This document shows positions 9,840 to 19,200 of a DNA stretch of 22,603 nucleotides, one piece after another. Origin of the DNA: a virus; IMG/VR virus record IMGVR_UViG_3300025282_000269, positions 1 through 22,603 of that record. One strand, given 5' to 3'. The notes under the pieces are model-generated. The model saw only the letters and a program-made list of their open reading frames with translations. It was not told the DNA's origin and made no database searches. The first letter of the stretch is position 1. Each line of letters opens with the position of its first letter. The position numbers were made by a program, and so were the translations under genes.

Positions 9840-10447
9840 TGAATTTTATTGAAGATCTAGGAGTTAGAGGATACTTACAAATTGCAAAGGTTTATAAAGA
9901 TAAGCCTGAGGAGATTGTATTTGATGACCACAACGTAATTGTCTCTGGTATGAGCGTTGGGTTATCTCATTTCTTTACTGGTTCGGGTTCTGAAACTGTA
10001 ACTGATTATCACAATGATAGATTTCAAGTAGGAGTGTCTGGTAACGATACCGCAGGAAGTGCAATTTACCAGCTAAGTGGTCCTCTGTCTAGTATAGCAG
10101 AATATGGAATTGCAACTAATTTTGCAGTTGTTAGTGGATATTTAATTGAAAATGGAGTTGTTTCTCCTACTAAAGATAATGTATTTGGTCTTACTCCTTT
10201 TAAGAATGTTACGAGAATAAATGAAACGTCGGTTAGATATACTATTGTATTAGATGAAGATACAGGTAATTATACTAATTATTTAAGAGGGTCTTCTGGG
10301 TTAAGCCTAACTGAAATTGGATTGTTCATGAAAAACCCGAGAGGGCTTGCTAGTGATGCATCCATACTTGTTGCCTATAGAAAGTTTAATCAAATTTTAA
10401 AGACTAGTGATTTTGCACTAGTTTTCCGTTGGACTATTAATTTTTAA
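9839..10447 (+). CDS. Putative small baseplate/fibre-connector protein, paralogue of the previous gene
   Basis: A 202-aa protein that appears to be the compact form of the 416-aa protein just upstream: the same opening (RG...VY...D..NV.V.G) and the same closing blocks (IGLF/IGLW, K.F..K.F.K/RKFNQILKT, W..NF/W.LYF). The segment LSLTEIGLFMKNPRG followed by ILVAYRKFNQILKTSDFALV is reminiscent of the C-terminal part of tail-fibre or collar-like phage proteins, where an E-I-G-L-F turn precedes a final beta strand ending in W-x-I-x-F. I cannot assign a precise family. A GGAG lies at 9823-9826, 12 bases before the ATG, and the start overlaps the previous stop by one base. Virion role inferred from context and paralogy. 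Confidence 0.75.
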   Translation: MNFIEDLGVRGYLQIAKVYKDKPEEIVFDDHNVIVSGMSVGLSHFFTGSGSETVTDYHNDRFQVGVSGNDTAGSAIYQLSGPLSSIAEYGIATNFAVVSGYLIENGVVSPTKDNVFGLTPFKNVTRINETSVRYTIVLDEDTGNYTNYLRGSSGLSLTEIGLFMKNPRGLASDASILVAYRKFNQILKTSDFALVFRWTINF

Positions 10448-10450
10448 GAT

Positions 10451-13400
10451 ATGCCTTTTCAACCTTACGATATTTATACTGCTAGCGGGTCCGCTTCTTT
10501 ATTTAATAGTTGGACAACTCCTGTAACTAAATTTGATCCTAGTTCTTTCTATAACTGGGAGCAAGATAATGAACCTATTCATGATCTAGAAGAAAGAACT
10601 TATATGAATTGGGAACATGCTGGATTCCATACTTCAACTGTACCTGGGATGGTGTTCACGGTTTCTGCTGATGCTACGGCTGCGACTCTAACGGCAAATT
10701 CTAACATTTTTACATCGGTTAGTGCAGCCGTTGAAGCTTTACCTTCGGATATTAGATTTCCAATATTAATGGAAATTGCAAATTATGGTAGTTTAGAAGA
10801 ATTAAATCTCAAGAATATTAATATAGGGTATGGAGGTTCTTTAGAGATAATTAATAGAAACTTTGTGAAGGCGTATGCAATGTCAGGAGGCCCTTCGGAT
10901 CCTTCGGGCACTACCAAGATAGATGATTTATCGGATTCAGACGCTGCATTAGTTCAATATAAAATGATTAACTCTGTTAGTAGTCTTGATATTAGCTCTA
11001 TTTGGACAGAGGCTAAAGCAGTACATATTGATTCTTTAGTAATGAGTTCAGTTGATGATCGTCGTTTATATGATGATACAGTTATTAATAGTGTTTTCCA
11101 ACCTTTTGCTTCCGGGGTGTATGCAGGGAATGATCAATCTCGATTATCCGTAGGTATAAACGGAGTTCCAGCAGCCGATAATAAATATACTTTAACTATT
11201 TTTGAAGAGGGGGCTGCTTCTAGGGGTACTCCTCATCACATATTAACTTATGATGTAAGTGCTAAAGATTCCACCTTTCGTGAATTATTAATGACTAGTG
11301 GCATTACCAAAACCGCAGCTACTAAAGTTCAAGGAATGCTGTATGGTAATCACGTAACAAAACTTAGGGTTCATAATTGTAATGGACCAATATATATTCG
11401 TAATTTCTTTATTAATTCAAGTGATCATGATATAGACGGAGTTCAGGTTTTTGATTCTAATGATATTTGGATTGAGAATTGTGCTTCTATTAATAATAAA
11501 GTAGGGTTTAATTTTAATAATTCCAAGGTTCGTATTAATAGAGGTATAGCGGCATATAGAAATTATGGCATAGATGAGGATGGGTATAGGAAAACCAGAG
11601 AATGGAGCGAGGTTAGTGGAGCAGGACATACATTATTAGATGATGGTGCAGGGATTAAAGCGTTAAATTCAGAAATTGTATTTAATAATGCAAGTTCCAT
11701 ATATGGTCGAGAAGGGTCTGATAAGACTACTTCAGGTGCTTTTGAGAATGAAGTATTTCCTTCTGAATTTTTAATAAACTTTTCCAGGAACTCTAATGGG
11801 ATAATTTTAGATAACTCTGTTTTGCGTGGGGGATGGGCTGGAACTAATACTAATTATTTTAGTGGGACCATTTATAATGTAGAACTTAGTAATGAGTATG
11901 GGATACTTTCAAGAAATTCTACAATTGATTTAGATGGTAGATTGAAAGTTTATTCTAACAAAAGAGGAATGTTACTAGAGAACAGTAAGGCTGTTTTAAA
12001 TGAATGTGTGTTTAAAGGTAATCAACACGAAGGGCTACAGGCTGTAAATTCTACTATTCAATATAATAAGAATTTACAAAGAATAACAAATATAGGCTCT
12101 CCAAACAATAATGAGTATCAGTTTGATTTCTCAGGCAATGGTAGGCATTTAGTTCTAGACCAAGGATCAACTTTTGTCCCAACCTTAACTTCTTCCATGG
12201 GCTCACATTACGGTCAGATGAGGTTTAAGGATCATCATGGTACTACTCTAAGTAGTATCGTTCCCAAAGGATCAAAGTTATTATCTCCTGTTGAAGTTAC
12301 TAATAATTCTAAAGCTACTTTCGTTCACCCTATTGTTAAATCGTTTGCTAATGCAGAAGGTATACAAGCTAGCCTCGTCACCCCTACTCGTTCTTATCTA
12401 GGAGAATGTTTATCTATCACAAATAATTCTAAGGCATTATTACAAGGATCTAAAAATGGTGCATCGGTAATTTATGGATCTATAGAGGGCTTCACAAATT
12501 CATTAGGGTACAAGGCTCATAGTAAATCAGCAGGCGTGTATGTAGGAAATAATTCCGAACTCGAATGCAATGGTCCTACTGTAATGTTTAACTTTGCAGT
12601 TGATGCCCTCGCTGAAAATAATTCAGTTCTTAATTTTAATCCTCCAAAAACGTATGAGACTGGGGGGTTGGATGTTAGTGGTTGGGATTTGGATGATTCA
12701 AGTAACCATACCTCTGTTGAGCTTCATAGCGTTAATAGTTGTTTAGTAGCAAAGAATAACTCTACTATTAATATGAAAGATTTAGGAGACTACCATGCTT
12801 ATTGGACTACTGCAAATGCCTCTGCTGCTGATTATGATACTGGCGTTGGTGGGTTCGATATTTCTTCTTTTGTGAGTGGAGGGTCGATGCAATTTTATCC
12901 AAATCCAGTTGGAGAAACTTATTACGACAACATGCCTCAAGCTGAGACTAAACCAACAGCAGCTATTATAAATGAAAGAACGGATTATACTTTTAATACT
13001 ATTGCTAATGAGGCTACGGCTAACCCTGCAACTAGGGCGGCGAACCGTAATTATTATTTAGAATCTAAACCGTTTGAGACAGATCCTCTGAATGTATCCT
13101 CCACAGCAGGAGGTAATTGCTTAAGAGCTTTAGGAGGTAGTCAGGTTAATGTTCTAAATGTTAATTTCCCTGCTGGGTGGTGGAATGCTTCTGGTTTAAT
13201 TTATGATGTTAGTGGTGCGGAAAAAGGGGCTATTGCTACTTTATGTAATCAGTTGTTTATTTGGAATATTGCTGATAATTCTAGATTAAATGCTGCTTTC
13301 TGTTCTGTAAGTGGGTTAGATCCAAGATCAGCAGGATATAATGGTCCATCTGCAACTTATTCAGGTACCGTTGCTCAACATACAGTTCTTCAAGGAACAA

Positions 13401-14095
13401 CGTCAGCAGTGTATGGTGCTCCATCAAGTACTCCTGATACAAGTTCTTTGTCTATTTTGGATTTTTATGGACAAGGCCAAACAGGTATTTGGCCTATTGC
13501 TCAATTTTCTTCTGTTAATCATCATGGAGGAAATGGGTTTATACCTACGCAGCTTTCAACTCCTCTAGCTTATAGGTCGTATGGAACTACAGGTACTTCG
13601 TTACAAAATAGAGGTCCATTCAGGCTGTATGTATCTGTAGATCCCTTAGCTAACTTTTTTAGTGGTATTAATTTAGTTACCGGACAAGTAACACAAGACG
13701 ATGGGTTTGCTAGACAATTATACGCTCAAGGATATAATCTGTCTGGAGATGTATCTGCTGGTGTGGATGCTGTAAGTGCGGTTTATGGACATGCTATACG
13801 AAATCCTCACTCTGTGACTACACACTCTTTAACAAGTGCTTTATCTGGATTTTTCTACAATAAGGAAATGGTAGATCCTACAACTTATAATAGAATTATA
13901 CTAGATGAGTCTGCTGCTCATATATTTGCAAATGCCAAAAACGGTGCTATGGGGACATCTAATAGAGCTAAAATATGTAAAATATATGTTTCTAGAACGG
14001 GGTTAAATTCTGAGGCTGCGTCACTAGTGGATCAAAAAGCATACGGTAGAGGATACACATCTCCTGATATATTTGATATTGAGCGAAGTGAGTAA
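10451..14095 (+). CDS. Right-handed parallel beta-helix tail fibre/spike-like protein
   Basis: A 1214-aa protein. Residues 33-49 contain FYNWEQDNEPIHDLEER, also present in altered form near the start of the next gene product, which suggests a shared baseplate attachment module. From about residue 87 (FTSVSAAVEALPSD, then ILMEIANYGSLEELNLKNI) the pattern is the entry of a pectin-lyase-like beta-helix. Coil repeats follow: the N/G-rich segment DGVQVFDSNDIWIENCASIN (starting about 340), then GIILDNS, GILSRNS, GMLLENS and GLQAVNS between about 448 and 535, then NNS turns near 618, 659, 700, 722 and 769. The rest is Gly/Ser/Asn-rich with no further family visible. Beta-helix proteins in tails usually bind or degrade surface polysaccharides, but I see no catalytic signature. 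The start lies three bases after the previous stop with no obvious Shine-Dalgarno. The fold is fairly sure; host-recognition role inferred. Confidence 0.82.
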   Translation: MPFQPYDIYTASGSASLFNSWTTPVTKFDPSSFYNWEQDNEPIHDLEERTYMNWEHAGFHTSTVPGMVFTVSADATAATLTANSNIFTSVSAAVEALPSDIRFPILMEIANYGSLEELNLKNINIGYGGSLEIINRNFVKAYAMSGGPSDPSGTTKIDDLSDSDAALVQYKMINSVSSLDISSIWTEAKAVHIDSLVMSSVDDRRLYDDTVINSVFQPFASGVYAGNDQSRLSVGINGVPAADNKYTLTIFEEGAASRGTPHHILTYDVSAKDSTFRELLMTSGITKTAATKVQGMLYGNHVTKLRVHNCNGPIYIRNFFINSSDHDIDGVQVFDSNDIWIENCASINNKVGFNFNNSKVRINRGIAAYRNYGIDEDGYRKTREWSEVSGAGHTLLDDGAGIKALNSEIVFNNASSIYGREGSDKTTSGAFENEVFPSEFLINFSRNSNGIILDNSVLRGGWAGTNTNYFSGTIYNVELSNEYGILSRNSTIDLDGRLKVYSNKRGMLLENSKAVLNECVFKGNQHEGLQAVNSTIQYNKNLQRITNIGSPNNNEYQFDFSGNGRHLVLDQGSTFVPTLTSSMGSHYGQMRFKDHHGTTLSSIVPKGSKLLSPVEVTNNSKATFVHPIVKSFANAEGIQASLVTPTRSYLGECLSITNNSKALLQGSKNGASVIYGSIEGFTNSLGYKAHSKSAGVYVGNNSELECNGPTVMFNFAVDALAENNSVLNFNPPKTYETGGLDVSGWDLDDSSNHTSVELHSVNSCLVAKNNSTINMKDLGDYHAYWTTANASAADYDTGVGGFDISSFVSGGSMQFYPNPVGETYYDNMPQAETKPTAAIINERTDYTFNTIANEATANPATRAANRNYYLESKPFETDPLNVSSTAGGNCLRALGGSQVNVLNVNFPAGWWNASGLIYDVSGAEKGAIATLCNQLFIWNIADNSRLNAAFCSVSGLDPRSAGYNGPSATYSGTVAQHTVLQGTTSAVYGAPSSTPDTSSLSILDFYGQGQTGIWPIAQFSSVNHHGGNGFIPTQLSTPLAYRSYGTTGTSLQNRGPFRLYVSVDPLANFFSGINLVTGQVTQDDGFARQLYAQGYNLSGDVSAGVDAVSAVYGHAIRNPHSVTTHSLTSALSGFFYNKEMVDPTTYNRIILDESAAHIFANAKNGAMGTSNRAKICKIYVSRTGLNSEAASLVDQKAYGRGYTSPDIFDIERSE

Positions 14096-14103
14096 ATAAT
14101 ATT

Positions 14104-16260
14104 ATGACAATTAAACTAAAAATAGGTGGGGCTACGACAGGTAGAAAATTTACGGACCCCATTCGATATTTCAAGGCTAATGATCCTTATTATTGGGAAG
14201 TAGATAATATTCCTTTAAAGCAACTTCAAGAAAATGTTAGATATGTAAACGACAGATTGAACACAGCTATAGTTTCTGGGACTTTAGATGTCTCTCGGCA
14301 GGATATTACTGAGTTGAAGCCTTGGGTTAATGGATCTGATAATAAAGTTAGAGTAAAAGGAGGACGTTACACGGCGAGAATTAATAACGCCCATGATATT
14401 GATCGCTTGGATAGTTTTGTTAGAAAGTCTAGTTCTGAGATTTTAGGTAATCATACTAATTATGCTTGGACATCCAATTCTTTTTTAGATAATCTACTTG
14501 CTAGGGCTCAATCAGCGGCAGGCGCTGCTGCTTTAAATTTAAATGGATTGTCTGAAAGAGTATTTGGTCAAATAGCAAGAAATCCTAATGAAGTAGTTGA
14601 TCCTATGGATGAAGATCCTCTATTTCCAAGAACACCTAGACCTTTACCGAGTACGGAAGCCCTCTTGGGACCCTCGGGAAAGGGAACCGGCGTCCATAGC
14701 TACTTTGGTGATGCTTTACCTATATCTGAGCATTTAAGTTTATTCCAAGTAATGCGAGCAGCACCGAACTTCAATAGCGGAACCACTGGAGCCTCGCTCT
14801 TTCTAACACCAACGCAAGCTAATGGAGATCCTAACAGGTTGCTGTTTTTACCTGTTTTAGAAAATGCTTTAATCAAGTATTGGAGAGGCACAGCCAGGAC
14901 TTCTATAGTAGATGTTCCTAATGGATTAGAAATTGCAATTCCTGATTTTGATGCTAGTATAGATTTTCCTGGTGTAGCAGGGGCTACATCGAGAATTGAT
15001 TTAGTGTTTATTTATTCAAAACCTATTGATACTAGTGCAGTAACCATTGGGAAATATACAGGAGGCACTACTGGTGCAAGTAGAACAAAAATTAGAGAGC
15101 CTATATTAGGTGTCTTACGTGGAGCAGGGATTGGTGTTTCTCCTACTCCGTCTTTAGGAGCAGAACCAGTAATAGACGTAAATGGCATTTCAAAAATGGT
15201 AGCTAGTGTAGCAGATCAAAGTAATACTGATAGTGGTTTTAAAGTTGGGGTTAACCAACCTAATCAAGCAATTCATGGATCTTTCCCGTCCCCTGAAGAT
15301 TTGTTAAATATTGCTCCCTTATTATCCGAACAATTACAAGAAGATAGTTGGTTCCTTACTGGACAAACTATATTTCCTGTGGCATATGTTAAAGTTAATG
15401 AAAATCCTGGAGTTAATGTTCAAGGAACTAGTGTTCTTACTGATGATGATATAGTAGATATTAGACCTTTGTTTAGGACAGCAGAGCTTACTTATAATGA
15501 GAGAGCAGGTATTGCAGCGGCTATGCCTTCTTTATCCCTAGCTAATAGGGCTGTAGGTAGGTATGAGCTAGAGCATGAACTTAATATGCAATATGAAAGT
15601 GTAGATGCCAGACTCATAGAATTAGAAAAAATTAAAAGTGCAACAGTTCCAATCGAGAAAACCGTGTTTTGGGAGCCAAGCCACGGAACGTCCATAAATA
15701 ATGTATGGGGTCAATCGGCAGCGCCAGGCTCCAGAAATAGTATAGTCCGTGCTTCAAGAGGCGATCATGTTAATGCTTTTGGCGGGGATCCGGCGAGTAA
15801 GGTTCAACACGAAGTTCAACATATGATACCCACGGCACATCGGCCTTTAGTAAAATATATCCATATTAGAGTATCCTCTTTTTGGAATTGGGGTTTTCAG
15901 GGAAGTAACCCCACTAAACCTACGACAGTCAACCTGCAACCTGCCGCATCTCACATACCAAAAATATGGGCAAAGGCCCCAAGTGAAAAGCGATATGCAC
16001 GTTTACTTTTGCGTCACAGTGTTATGTGGGTTGCTGGTTCATACTTCGGTAATTTAGAGCATGGTGGAGAGCCTGTGGTCATGATGCCTGTAGATTATGA
16101 CGCAACAGACGATTCATTAGTTTTTGAAACTCATATGACCCACTGGAAGGGTCCGGGTGGCGGGGGCAATACTATGAATTGGCCTACTCATCATCAACAT
16201 ACAGAATTAAAGTTTGAAGGATATACTTATCTTGATAACTATTCTGCATCCTTTGGTTAA
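14104..16260 (+). CDS. Fibre/baseplate structural protein with YxWExDNxP N-terminal module
   Basis: A 718-aa protein. Its N-terminal block RYFKANDPYYWEVDNIPLKQ (residues 21-40) then LQENVRYVNDRL aligns with the FYNWEQDNEPIHDLEER block of the beta-helix protein upstream, so the two probably dock onto the same partner. The centre (about 285-460) is beta-rich with RIDLVFIYSKPID, PVAYVKVNENPGVN, SVLTDDDIVDIRPLFRT and TYNERAGIAAAMPSLSLA, followed by a short predicted helix around LEHELNMQYESVDARLIELE. The last 60 residues are rich in His, Trp and Gly (THWKGPGGGGN, WPTHHQHTE). I do not recognise a named family. No enzyme motif, signal peptide or membrane segment is visible. The start follows the previous stop by eight bases, with only weak purine stretches upstream. 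A structural tail role is strongly suggested by context. Confidence 0.78.
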   Translation: MTIKLKIGGATTGRKFTDPIRYFKANDPYYWEVDNIPLKQLQENVRYVNDRLNTAIVSGTLDVSRQDITELKPWVNGSDNKVRVKGGRYTARINNAHDIDRLDSFVRKSSSEILGNHTNYAWTSNSFLDNLLARAQSAAGAAALNLNGLSERVFGQIARNPNEVVDPMDEDPLFPRTPRPLPSTEALLGPSGKGTGVHSYFGDALPISEHLSLFQVMRAAPNFNSGTTGASLFLTPTQANGDPNRLLFLPVLENALIKYWRGTARTSIVDVPNGLEIAIPDFDASIDFPGVAGATSRIDLVFIYSKPIDTSAVTIGKYTGGTTGASRTKIREPILGVLRGAGIGVSPTPSLGAEPVIDVNGISKMVASVADQSNTDSGFKVGVNQPNQAIHGSFPSPEDLLNIAPLLSEQLQEDSWFLTGQTIFPVAYVKVNENPGVNVQGTSVLTDDDIVDIRPLFRTAELTYNERAGIAAAMPSLSLANRAVGRYELEHELNMQYESVDARLIELEKIKSATVPIEKTVFWEPSHGTSINNVWGQSAAPGSRNSIVRASRGDHVNAFGGDPASKVQHEVQHMIPTAHRPLVKYIHIRVSSFWNWGFQGSNPTKPTTVNLQPAASHIPKIWAKAPSEKRYARLLLRHSVMWVAGSYFGNLEHGGEPVVMMPVDYDATDDSLVFETHMTHWKGPGGGGNTMNWPTHHQHTELKFEGYTYLDNYSASFG

Positions 16261-16266
16261 ACTATA

Positions 16267-19200
16267 ATGCCTTCCAATAGATTTGGATGTGGGGAAATTG
16301 CAACTGGATTTAAACCCGCAGGATTTCCCCCTGGCTTTTTTGTTTCTAGTAGAGTAATTCCTACAAATACGGGGGGAGGCGGCTCGGGAACCGGTGGCGG
16401 CATCATCGGCGGGCCAGATCCAACGTGGCGCTGCGAAGATATCAAAAAACTGCCGTGTGCAGATATTCCGAGACATAAAACATTAACTCCTGAGATCGTA
16501 ATAAGAGACTGTGTAAAAGACCTAACAGGTAATGCTCCTCATGCAACCAAAGAGATTTGCATGATCCAAACCCCGTGTCTTAGCGATGTATGTCAATACG
16601 AAGAAATAACTGAAACTCGGGATAGAGAACGTCCTCCTCCTACTGGTAGACCGGGAGTTACTACGCCTGGAGGAAGTCCAACGACCCCCACAGGCCCCAC
16701 CACAGGAGGACCAGGCCCTAGACCTGATGCTTGGTATTGTAAACAGACTCAGCCTCCTAATTGTAGTTTCTTTATTCCTCTGAATGAGGAATGTGAATGT
16801 ACTCCTTGTAAGTGTACCGTTGTTCAAAGTCCAGAAGGTAAAAATAAGTGGAGTTGTTCAGTTCCTGGAGGTGTTAATATTTGCGGAGGTGCTTCAACTT
16901 ACATTTGTAAGCCAAAAAATAAGTGTAAAGCGGGGTGTGCGGGCAAAAAATGTCCTCCTGTTGAAAGATGGAAATGTATTGAGAAGAGTAGGAGCCTTTG
17001 TGCGGGAAGTACACCCGGTATTGGAAGTCATGAGCCTGGGTTGTTAGGTGGTTTATTTGTTAAAATTGATAGAGAGTGTCAAAAATGTAGTGCGGAAGAA
17101 ATTGCAGCAGGCGGTCAAGGATGTATCTTTACGAATGATCTGTGTGTTAGTCTGGGGGTTGAAATGTGTAAGGATCAAGACTGCCCAGAGGATCCTCCTT
17201 TTGGAGGAGGACAGTGGACGGGTCCTTCTGCTGCTAGGGCACCTTCTAGAAGATACAGATGTATTGAAGCTAACCGTAGATCCTGTGGTGTAGGGTATGT
17301 GGGGAATTATATTACACGATTTTGTGAGGAGTGTTTGTGTTATAAGATCCCTGGAGTTATAGGGGAAAGGTGTTTTGATTTAAATAGTAACCCTGTGGAG
17401 AAGTCGGAATTTCCTTTTACGTCTCCTCAGGAATGTGAAAGTTCTTGTACGAATGAAAGATGTAGTCCTATCGGAATTCCTACTAAAACGTACGAATGTG
17501 ATTGTGCAAATAATCAACCGTGTACAGGATTTAATTCAGCGACAGGCTCTAATGTTCAGAGTCAGGTATGCAATTGTACTCAATGCTATTGTGATGATGA
17601 GGATGGAGTTAGAGTTTGTAGGAATTCTAAAGGAAAGATTATTGGAACAGGGGAAAAAGTTTGTACCAAGTCTTTAAATGATTGCCAAACATCTTGTAGT
17701 GATAGGGGTTGCCCTTCATGGTCTAAATGGGGTTGTTTAGAAACTAAGGGAAATAAATGCTTATCATCTCCTCCCGAAGAGGAGCTTATTACTGAATGTG
17801 TTGAGGCTACTTGTAAAGACGGAGTTAATGGAGTTGAATGTATTCCTTTGAATGTTCCTAAGGAGCAGAGAAGTAATATACGAAGGGGAGAATTTAGTTT
17901 CAACTCCAGAGGAGAGTGTGAAACAGATCGTCTATCTCCTTATGGAAGTTGTAAGAGCCAATTATGTGCAAATAGCACTACTAATATTCGTGGAGTTAGT
18001 TATACTATTGCATCAGCTTTTCAAGCTATCCCTCCTCCAAATTTAGGGATTAGAAAATATAAGGCTATTGATGTAAAACACTTAATGACATCTGAAGAGT
18101 CTGGAAGAAGTATTTACAATACTGATTTTAATTTTTCTAATCGTGGATTTTCTAGGGAGATTTCAGAACTAACGCGAGGTCATTCATATCCTAGAATATT
18201 TAATGAATATATTTCACCTATAGTTCAATATTTCTTAGTTCATAAAGGAGAAGGTTCCTGGGACGAAGTTTATGTGAATGAGTTAAGAAATAATATAAAT
18301 CATTTAATAAAAAGCTTAAATCCCAATTTAAATTTAATATTTAATAATCTTACATACCCTACTGGTAAGAAAGTAAACCCTAATCACATATATAATGGGC
18401 TAATCGAATTATTATTAACAGGTAAATTAGATGAATTTGATCCAGATTATTTTGACGGATTATATGGTGCTCAAAATAATATGGAGATTCTTGAATATAA
18501 GCCTTCATCAGATAAGGACGAAAATGATAAAGTTGCGTTGGGCATATTAGCGGATTCTATTGTTCCTGCTGATCCCAAAAAATATTCAGATAGGAATAGG
18601 GAATTTGATTTTATAGCAAATACTAAAGCTTTCCTTACGGATATCAAGGCTGAAGTTTCTGTTAAATTAGAGAGTGGAGATACTGTTCCGTTAGAAGTAT
18701 CAGATGAAGGGATTAAATTATATGATGCGGATGGAGACCCTGCAATACTGTCTTTAGGAACCGGATATGGATATTATTTCCCCATTACGGTAATAACTGA
18801 TGCACCCGATGTCCCAGCAGTTACCTACGCTTTAGAACCTGAGACGCAATTAGCTGATGCTTACTATACACCGATAGAGGCGGCCAGTCAGGCAGCAGAT
18901 TTATTAGGTAAAGATAGTTTTATGATGCTTAGTGTATCGTCTGTCAGTGGTCAAAGTGAGTTTGATGGTTCAGGATTTAGTTCTGTATCTTCGGCAAGTG
19001 CTACTTATTTTGCTCTTGACATATCAGCTATGTTTGGGAAAACGTCTCCTGATAATCCTATAGTACATGAGTTGAAATGTCCGTATAAAAAGATGACAGA
19101 TTTGGATGAAATAGACGCACATTCAATAGAAGCAGGAACACAAGTAACTGAAGTTTTCTTACACTATAATGATCCTATTAGGTCTTATCTTGAAGATTCT

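Noticed and set aside
10451-14095. Polysaccharide depolymerase activity of the beta-helix protein
   Set aside because: The fold is compatible, but no catalytic residues or known lyase/hydrolase family could be recognised, so only a structural call is made.
10451-16260. Possible diversity-generating retroelement target in the fibre genes
   Set aside because: I see no reverse transcriptase gene, no template repeat and no adenine-biased variable C-terminus in the window.
16784-17293. Overlapping + strand open frames inside the Cys-rich gene
   Set aside because: They are in another frame of a gene with strong repeat structure; their products are Val/Leu-rich shadows of the Cys codons and show no family pattern or ribosome binding site.
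17586-17903. Minus-strand frame of about 105 codons
   Set aside because: It lies antisense to repeats 5-6 of the Cys-rich protein, with low-complexity Ser/Leu composition and no sign of a start signal.
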